Shown here piece by piece: positions 56,560 through 64,000 of a stretch of DNA of 64,000 bases. This stretch comes from Rhea pennata (taxonomy: Eukaryota > Chordata > Aves > Rheiformes > Rheidae). The notes under the pieces are model-generated. The model was not told the DNA's origin, did not search any database, and saw only the letters and a program-made list of their open reading frames with translations. Each line of letters opens with the position of its first letter. Positions within the stretch are counted from its first letter, which is position 1. The stretch covers positions 382,001 to 446,000 of the forward strand of contig NW_026907676.1 in NCBI RefSeq assembly GCF_028389875.1. The letters run 5' to 3'. The position numbers and the translations under genes were made by a program.

Positions 56560-57110
56560 CAGGTGTGAGCTCCCTCTTTAGCCAAGCTTGACTCCGGATA
56601 TGTCCACTGACTTTACAAACTACTGATATGGAGCATTCTTGTGCTTGATAGGTACTTAATTACTGCCAGCCTTTCTGGGCTCTTCTACCCTTCAGAGACG
56701 CCACCCTTGTCCATCCCATGGAAGAGGTCTGTACATCCAAGCTATCCCATCTCACACAGGGCGTCCTTCCCTCCATTTTCCCTGGTGGCCTCTGCTGAAG
56801 AACTTGCACCCTGTTTGTGAAGGACTCCAGTCATGCAATTGATCCCACCACATCTCTGTAATTCTAACCATGTGGCACTCCTGTGACACCTTGTGCATCT
56901 CCATTTGCTCCTTGTTGCACCCCAGGCTGCATATGTTTGTGTATATCTGGGCTACAGAGCATCTGTACAGAGCTGGCTGAAGATTTGTCCCAGGAAACAT
57001 GTCACCAAGAACCATATGTATGGAAAGGCTTTGACTGCAGGTGGTGACATCACAGCATGGATAGCAGGTGGTAATGTAATAGTGAAAGGAGGTTCCCACT
57101 AAGAGAGCAG
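56560..57110 (-). mobile_element. CR1 endonuclease-region fragment
   Basis: Reverse complement matches 1800-2150. Translated text on the minus strand reads IYTNICSLGCNKEQME followed by ITEMWWDQLHDWS, corresponding to the CR1 endonuclease start (LYTNARSMGNKQEELE, ITETWWDxSHDW). It borders the C block, as do the fragments at 24.0-24.4 and 41.9-42.1 kb. Confidence 0.75.
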
Positions 57111-60100
57111 ACCCTACAGTGCCCAAGGCCAGGGAGAAACGGAGCTGGGCTGCCCAGTACTGACAGGGGAGGGATTGGCTGCCTAGCTGACTCTGTGGCA
57201 CCTTGGTGCCTGTGACAGACTTGAACCAATCTGCAGGCAGGACAAAGTTCCACTCAAGAAGTCCCTGAGGCCTGATTTGAAAGTGCAGAGACTTGAGTGG
57301 AGACCTTGGTGTGATGTGCCTCCCATTTGTGGAGCATGCTTGGACGTAGACAGTAGAGACTGTACCTAAAGGCAGTAGTGGGATTCAGTTGTTTAGGCAC
57401 GTGGGGAAAACCCAAGATGCCCTGGGGCACTTGCCAGCAAAATCTCCAAGGGAGCATAAATTTCCTTAGGTCTCAAACTTTAACTACTAGAAACCTGTAG
57501 TTTTGCTGGACATGCAACATCTGACATGGCCCTGCCAGCCTATTTCTATGTCATTAAATCAGGTGTCTGCACTGAATTACGTGAGCTGTTTGTGTTTGTA
57601 ACATTGGGATCTTCATATGTCTGAGCTTCAGAGTGAGTGGAGCACTAATTGTAGAAGGCATCTACTGTCATTTGAGATGGTCAAGGAAATTCCCCACCTA
57701 TCCCTTAGCTGATGCTCCATAAGGATGTGGGTCTCCCAGTTGCTCCACCAGAGCAAACAGACAATGCACAGGCCTGGTACCACCTCTGACTCTTCCAGTG
57801 TCACCAGGTGTTTGCATGTGAGCAGCTGACTCCCAGCCTCCATCTCCAGTGATTATAATGGAGCTTAGCCAACATGCACCCATGCAGACATTCTCTGTTG
57901 TGCACCATTTCAGCTTGGGCAAGGGGAATCCCACCTCCTGTGTGTAAGTGGAGTTTACAGTAGGGAGCTGAATTCTGCTGCAGCCCAGGGCCTTCTAAAT
58001 GGGCATGCAATGACCAGATTGTGTCATCTGAATGAGAACCTGAAGCATGTCAATGCTCATGTCAAAGGGCTCCCTTCTTGTCCACATCTAGGTATCCTCC
58101 CTCGTTAAGACACGGGAATATGGATTTCCAGGGTGGGGTGTTTCCACCTCTTGTAGATAACCATCCTCTGATGAAACAACTGACAAAGCTGTAACTGGTC
58201 TCTCTGTGTTGTTTAGAGAGGGACCAAAGGTGATCATTTTGCTTTACCTCTGTGAACATTTCCCAGGGGGAGGTAGCCCAAGGGACAGAGAAAGTCATGC
58301 CTTCAGCTGGGCCTCTGCTCCTGAGTGGGGCCAGGCTCCTGGGATGGAGGTAGCTCATGGCAAACTCGCAACACTGCCCAGAGACAGCTGCGTGCAGGAG
58401 CAGCTCCTCTGCAAAGAGCAGTAGGGCTCCGGGCACTGCCTGCTGCTGGTGACGTGAGATGAGACATGACAGAGAGGTAAAAGGCTGTGTGGAATGAGAG
58501 GACAGAGGAGAGCTTCTTGTGGGAGAAATCTTCACAGCCCTTGACACAGTAAGTCTCTGGCTGCAGGGCAATGCTATGGAGGGTTCCTGGAAGGGTCTCC
58601 TAAACCTTTCACATCCCTCAAGGATCACTCTCCTTTGTAGAGGAGAGCAGGATGCTTCAGAGCAGAGATCCCCTGCCACACTGCCACAGCACAGGGCATG
58701 CTGCTACTTTCTCCCAAGGACGGCTGCAGGGCTGTGAAGCTGGGATATGCACCCAGGTATGCGCAGGGCTGTGATTCAGAGCAGTGATGGCAGCACTGCA
58801 GGGAAGGTGAAGAAAAGGCTACAGAAAAGGGAAGGAGCTTTCCTTCCAGGTCTTTCAGTTTCCTAATACTGAGAGGAAGAAAAAGGGAAAGTGTTTCCTC
58901 TTTTTGACAAGAAACTAGGATTCACAAGTCTTCACTTTCAGAGATCAACAGGTCTGTGAGAAAGATCATCAAAGCCCTTCAACTCCCCTTCCCCCTACAG
59001 CAGCACCAGCAGCATCTTTATGGACTTCTCAGGGCTTTTGTGACCTACTCCTTAGGACCTGAATGCACAGAGATGCCCTTGGACAGTGCCCTGTGCTGGG
59101 AAGTTTCTGTAGGGCAGAACTGAGCACACACAGGGACAGGGTCTGTGTGCACTGACAGGGGAAATACATCTGGACAGAGGAAGCTCCAGGCAGCAGGAAC
59201 AGCTGCAGGCAGTAGAGATGGGCAGAGAATGAGAGGGAGCTGCGAACAGAATCATCATGGAAGGATGGATATGGCCAAGTGAAGGTCAGTCCCTCTGATG
59301 CAGACACCTTCCTCTGAGCAAGCCTCCAGTTTCTCCCCTCCCACTCGGAAGAGTCCCTGCCCTGACAGCCATGGGGTCCAGGGTATAAGCCCCCTCCTTT
59401 GCAGCCAGACCTCTGGCAGAGGAGAGGGGTATCTCTCTTGCCACGAGCCCATCTCACGCTGCCCCACAAAGGGGTTGAGATCCACTGCCCTGCCATGTTG
59501 CCGTCAGTGAGGTTGCATGCCCAGCCAGGCAAGATGAAGCCTTGCCTGCCTTCCCATCTGCCTCTCTCCCCTTGCCTCCCTTGGCAGCAGAATCATGCTG
59601 TTGCTCCTTGTTTCCCCTCCATGATGCTCCTGTTCTTGCTTTTGGGCTTTCTGGGGTTGGGAATTTTCAGCTGCAGTTTAAACGATGATGCTGCAAGTCA
59701 GGAACAGAGGGGTCTGCTTGGGAGTGAGGTGTCCCCAGGCCCCTGCTAATCTGTGGAGCTCCAGAAAAAGGAGTCTGTGGGGTTTGGAAATGAACTGACT
59801 CTCCCTTAAGGAGACCCCATCTCCAGTCCTAAGAGTCATTTGACTGTTTCCTTATAGTGTCCTGCAGGCTACAAGCTGCCCTATAGAAAGGCTCTTCTGT
59901 CTCATATCATTGCTGTGATATCTGAGAGCCCCATACAGAAGGTGCAGAGATACTGGCAGTATGGAGATGGTGGTGGGAGACTGCAAATGAGCAGCTGAAA
60001 AGAGCCTTGTTTGTCCTTGGCTGGAAGGGGAGTGTGGAGAGCTCCCTCAGGTGCCTGGAGAAAGGGAGGAAAATTTGGAAACCTGCACTTTGAAACAGGA

Positions 60101-60564
60101 CTCCTCTGCTCTCAGCAGGGGCTGGCTGCTTTTTAGAGTAACATCATCCTCCAGTTCAAATGGGCAGGAGCACAGCAGGGCAGGGAATGAGACTAACAGA
60201 CAGGCGAGATGTCCCCTCTCGGCACCAAGTGCCAGTGGATGCTTTCCTCTCAGGACTCGAAATGGAAATGCCGAGGATTTCTGCTCTTAAGGAGCACTCC
60301 TCAGGGGTGACAGGGGCATCTCAAAGAAAATAAACAATATTAAGAAAATACCTGAAACTCATTTCTGTAACCATCATTCTTGAGAAGTGATGTGAAGATG
60401 CTGAGATGCTGAAAAGCCCTGCCACAAGATGAGTGGATTTCATTTGACAGAAACTGAGTGTCAGAGCTACTCACAAACAGAGATGCAATGTTAGATTTTT
60501 AATAACAAATGTAAATATTTATTAATTTCTTTTTATTTGTTTTGTTTTTTTTTTAAAGTCTCTC
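57110..60564 (+). repeat. C block copy 4: upstream region of OR-4
   Basis: Same landmark order as the OR-2 upstream region: TGTGATGTGCCTCCCATTTG (57309), GGAAATTCCCCACCTATCC (57684), TTCCCAGGGGGAGGTAGCCC (58259), and GACTCTCCCTTAAGGAGA (59799, compare 27208). No extra gene recognised. Confidence 0.75.
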
Positions 60565-60597
60565 CTAACTTGTCCCTGTCTTTTCCTCCTTGGACAG
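60565..60597 (+). other. Splice acceptor and branch point upstream of OR-4
   Basis: CTAAC at 60565-60569, then TTTTCCTCCTTGGACAG ending at 60597, with 29 nt from branch A to the G. A 24-nt untranslated stretch precedes the ATG at 60622, which argues against the in-frame TTG at 60613 as a start. Confidence 0.7.
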
Positions 60598-60621
60598 CCC
60601 CCCCATACCCAGTTGGAGCTG

Positions 60622-61557
60622 ATGTCCAACGGCAGCTCCTTCAACGAGTTCCTCCTCCTGGCATTTACAGACACACGAGAGCTGCAGCTCTTGCACTTCT
60701 CGCTCTTCCTGGGCACCTACCTGGCTGCCCTCCTGGGCAACGGCCTCATCATCACAGCAGTAACCTGCGACCACCACCTGCACACCCCCATGTACTTCTT
60801 CCTCCTCAACCTCTCCGTTCTGGACCTTGGCACCATCTCCACCACTGTCCCCAAATCCATGGTCAATTCCCTGTGGGACACCAGAGACATTTCCTACTTG
60901 GGATGTGCTACTCAAGTCTTTTTCTTTATTTTCTTATGTTCAACAGAGTATTATCTTCTCACAGTCATGGCCTATGACCACTATGTTGCCATTTGCAAAC
61001 CCCTGCACTACAACATAATCATGGGCAGCAGAGCCTGTGTCAAAACGGCAGCAGCTGCCTGGGCCAGTGGTTTTCTCAATGCTCTCCTGCACACTGCCAA
61101 CACATTTTCCATACCTCTCTGCCAAGGCAACACAGTGGACCGGTTCTTCTGTGAGATCCCTCAGATCCTCAGGCTCTCCTGCTCAGACTCCTACCTTACA
61201 GAAGTTGGGCTTATCGTGATTACTGCCTGTTTAGGCTTAGGGTGTTTTGTTTTCATCGTGGTGTCCTATGTGCAGGTCTTCACTGCTGTGCTGAGGATGC
61301 CCTCTGAGCAGGGCTGGCACAAAGCCTTTTCCATGTGCCTCCTGCACCTGTCTGCGGTCTCCCTGTTTGTCAGCACAATATTTTTTGCCTACCTGAAGCC
61401 CCCCTCCCTCTCCTCCCCAGCTCCGGATCTGGTGGTCGCTGTTCTGTACTCGGTGGTGCCTCCAACCGTGAACCCCCTCATCTACAGCATGAGGAACAAG
61501 GAGCTCAAGGATGCACTGAGGAAACTCATCCAATGGGTACAAGGTCAGCACCAATAA
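60622..61557 (+). CDS. OR-4: intact family-14-like olfactory receptor with DHY motif, 311 aa
   Basis: Intact seven-transmembrane odorant receptor, 311 residues from ATG 60622. The codons just upstream (TTG, GAG, CTG) stay in frame, but the first ATG is the MSN methionine also used by OR-2 and OR-3. Marks: N-glycosylation site N3-G-S, LHTPMYFF (53-60), Cys95 and Cys177, MAYDHYVAIC (116-125), KAFSMCLLHL (234-243), and NPLIYSMRNKE (284-294). The arginine of the TM3 DRY motif is histidine (residue 120, CAC where CGC would give Arg). That residue holds the inactive state and contacts the G protein in class A GPCRs, so output may be altered although the frame is whole. TM3 (FFIFLCSTEYYLL) and TM5 (GLIVITACLGLGCFVF) differ most from OR-2, in the part of the family that lines the ligand pocket. 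The odorant is unknown. Confidence 0.96.
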   Translation: MSNGSSFNEFLLLAFTDTRELQLLHFSLFLGTYLAALLGNGLIITAVTCDHHLHTPMYFFLLNLSVLDLGTISTTVPKSMVNSLWDTRDISYLGCATQVFFFIFLCSTEYYLLTVMAYDHYVAICKPLHYNIIMGSRACVKTAAAAWASGFLNALLHTANTFSIPLCQGNTVDRFFCEIPQILRLSCSDSYLTEVGLIVITACLGLGCFVFIVVSYVQVFTAVLRMPSEQGWHKAFSMCLLHLSAVSLFVSTIFFAYLKPPSLSSPAPDLVVAVLYSVVPPTVNPLIYSMRNKELKDALRKLIQWVQGQHQ

Positions 61558-64000
61558 CTGGCCCACGTGCATTCACTCACTAGGATGTCTAGAATCAAGG
61601 CTGTGTGTTCTGCATTTCCTTCTTGTCTCTTTTGCATCCATGTTAAAAACAAACAAAAAGTTCAGTTCATACTCCATCTCCCCAGAAATCTCTCATTTGA
61701 ATTGGACCTAGAGGTTATGCTGAAGCAGGAAGCCTGGCTTCTCTCTGCATCAGCACTGATGGAGGTGTTGTCCCAAAACTGGGTGCTGTTACCCGGTGTG
61801 CAAGCAACACTGGGTCGAGATACTTGTTTATTTCATTTCTGCACAGAGATGGGTGCTAGGTGGTAGATCCTCAAAGCTAGCACACCTTCTCCCTTTCTCT
61901 TTCTTTAGTTACACACACTTTTCAGGGAGTGCTTTATATATAATTTTTCTATTGGTTACAGTTTTATTACATCACATATTCACTCTGCATTTGTGCTTTA
62001 ACATTCCTGTTCATTAGCTTAAGAAGCAGAGAAGAAGGTGGTAACATCATTATCATGTCATTTCCGTCTCATTATTCATTTAAGGGTGTGTAGTTTAGTA
62101 TGTTAATAAGCCTTAATGAACTTCTAGGTTACTCTGGGTTGTTCTGCTGTTTTTGTCTTGTCGACTCCTCACATTCTTCAAAATCTTGTGGTTTTCTCAA
62201 GGTTATTCGGCTGGAGTTCGTTGCCCTTTGCAAGACTGTTTTACAATATCCTCTCTCCCTTGTCCTTGAGTCTTGTTAAGTATTTGAGGGTTTCATCAGT
62301 ATAACTCTAACAGAGGAACCTCACAGCCTGCAAGGCTGAGCTCGCTTGGATGCCTCCAGTGCAATGAGAGGAGTTTCCCTTTGCAGTGTCTCTTTTGGTA
62401 GTGACACCAAGGGAGCTCAGGGGCCCAGAGTCAGGCTCAGATAAATACCAATGAGGTGAGACCATGGGTCCTGTGTCCATTAGGAGAGCTCAGCTCCACC
62501 ACCCTGGGGCACTGCGGGGAGCACAGGGCAGGGGTGCAGGAATGGCCAGGCCAGCATGGATACTCTGACCAGGAGAAAGCTTCTCTGGGGAGCAGAGACG
62601 TCACAGCAAAATAGCAGGGCAGTATTCAGAGACAGGAAAAAAGAGGGAGAGCTTGATTCCTCTGTGTATCATCTCAGGGCAGGCAGCTCTGTCCCCAGGG
62701 CAGCAGAAGCTGCCGGAGGTGCTGCAAGGCCAGGGCTTTCATGCTGTTCACAGCAGCAAGGTGGGCATGGAGGGTCTTCAGGCAGACAAGGAGGAGGATC
62801 TGCTGGGCTCAAGAACAAGGGAGACAGTGACAGGCCTCACTGCAGGACCTCATCCCCCTTGATGTGGAGCTGCTGCCCTTTTCCATGGGCCTGGCCTGAG
62901 TAACGCTGTGGGGCTTAGCTGTGCCTGGCCCTGCACCTCGCAAGTCCTGACCTGACCCTGTCCTTGTCCTGCTGACCTAATTCCTCATCTCTACCTCGGC
63001 CCTGTCACCTCACTACAGTCTAGAAAGCCTTGGCCAGGAAAACTGCAACCCAAGCATGACACAGAGAACGTTGTGGGTATAAAAGTGACTGTATCCATGC
63101 AGTAACTCTTGCCTGACAGCCAATGTAAAGATGTGAGGAGAATTTCAGATTTGGCCCCCTACTCAGGTAACATTGAACAGAGACTCTTCAGTGGATGGAA
63201 AAGCAAGGGCAACTGCCTGGGCCTGATTATACGATGAAAAGTCAGGAGAGAAGGTCCTTCTCTGATACCACTCACCTACTTATGAACCATTTGGGACAGG
63301 GTTCCTCCAACAGAGAAGGTGCTGTTGGGAGCAGCAGTAGTGAGGCTGCTCCATGCGGGAAGGGGAGCCAGGAGTCAAGGGTGCTGGCAAGGCAGTCAGG
63401 GAAGTGACCCACTGTCAAGAGGTGCTGTCCTTCACTGCCTGAACAAGAGGAGCAGAGCAGGTTTGGGGCTAATAATTGGCATCAGGTGCAGTCCAGCGAT
63501 GGCCAGAGAGGACTGGAGGGCTCCACCCAGCCCTGCTTTGTGTGGGAGGTCAGACTGGAGACCTCCTGAAGTCTCTTCCCATCAAAACTCTTCTGCAATT
63601 CCATGAATTCTTGCTCCTCTGTCTCTGCATCAGCATGGGTGGCAGGGGGAGGAGAGCACCTAGGGCAGAGCAGACCGAGACTGCTGGGAGAGTGTTGGGA
63701 GAAGATCCAAAAGTCCCGGGCTCAGACCTGGGCTTTGGAAAACTCCCTTACACCCCTGCTCCCAGAGGCTCTGTCTGCCTCTTCCACCCTCCATGTGTTC
63801 CCCTCCTGTAGGCTAAGGTGGAGTCCAGGATTGCCTGGGGACTCTCTTCCCCATGGAGAGAAGAGAGAGGGCCTTCACCAGCCCCACACTGCCTTTTCCA
63901 CCGCCAGCCTTTGGAGTTGTTTTTGCCTAGGTCTGCTCTGTCCCCACAGTCACAGCTACACTGGAGCCCATGAAAATTCTGATGCTGCTGTCCTCAAGCA
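61558..64000. repeat. 3' flank of OR-4, direct copy of the OR-2 flank
   Basis: From about 62330 the sequence follows 29215-31500 in order. The 770 bp after the OR-4 stop are AT-rich and have no clear copy at OR-2. A 111-codon open frame from 63476 parallels one at 31160 but has no known domain. No gene called. Confidence 0.6.

Noticed and set aside
60613-60624. In-frame TTG as an upstream start of OR-4
   Set aside because: Vertebrate ORs initiate at ATG, and the ATG at 60622 aligns with the OR-2 and OR-3 starts and lies 24 nt after the splice acceptor.
1-64000. CRISPR arrays, bacterial operons, rRNA or tRNA genes
   Set aside because: The spaced minisatellite units vary throughout and have no unique spacers. 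No cloverleaf or rRNA core sequence was recognised, and the sequence is vertebrate.

Overview
The window is vertebrate, and almost certainly avian, nuclear DNA. The evidence is a cluster of four family-14-like olfactory receptor (OR) genes of the type greatly expanded in birds, a dozen CR1 LINE fragments as the dominant interspersed repeat, single-exon coding regions each preceded by a splice acceptor, and no bacterial-style operons. No other protein-coding gene could be supported. All homology statements below come from comparing stretches by eye; no alignment or database search was run.

The four OR loci are OR-1 (9293-10245, minus, frameshifted), OR-2 (28049-28984, plus, intact, 311 aa), OR-3 (37834-38768, minus, frameshifted near its end) and OR-4 (60622-61557, plus, intact, 311 aa). 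Each has the same 3' splice site layout just upstream of the start codon, with a CTAAC branch point 26-29 nt before the CAG. This fits the usual OR structure of an untranslated 5' exon spliced to one coding exon. The receptors would act in the cilia of olfactory neurons through the Golf/cAMP pathway; their odorants cannot be read from sequence.

The rest is a mosaic of segmental duplications. Each OR sits in a related block of about 4-5 kb (C blocks: 9.3-13.7 minus, 24.4-29.0 plus, 37.8-41.9 minus, 57.1-61.6 plus). A second block type (M blocks) lies at 5.67-6.91, 13.74-19.2 and 45.1-49.2 kb, with inverted pieces at 5.03-5.21 and 20.0-20.2 kb. The stretch 20.0-29.0 kb is an inverted copy of 37.8-45.4 kb, so the middle of the window is a large palindrome centred near 33.4 kb. 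Its spacer holds an endogenous-retrovirus LTR fossil (31.97-32.33), a 65-bp minisatellite (32.93-33.66) and a long pyrimidine pentanucleotide tract (34.96-35.09).

The right part holds 4 kb seen nowhere else in the window (49.2-53.3, no gene recognised), a second array of the same 65-bp minisatellite in the opposite orientation (53.34-54.45), the best-preserved CR1 copy (54.59-56.45) and the OR-4 block. The most interesting signals are the inverted minisatellite pair, the near-identity of OR-2 and OR-3 that seems to stop at the edges of the coding exon (suggesting gene conversion between palindrome arms), and a CR1 insertion whose empty site is kept in a paralogous block.
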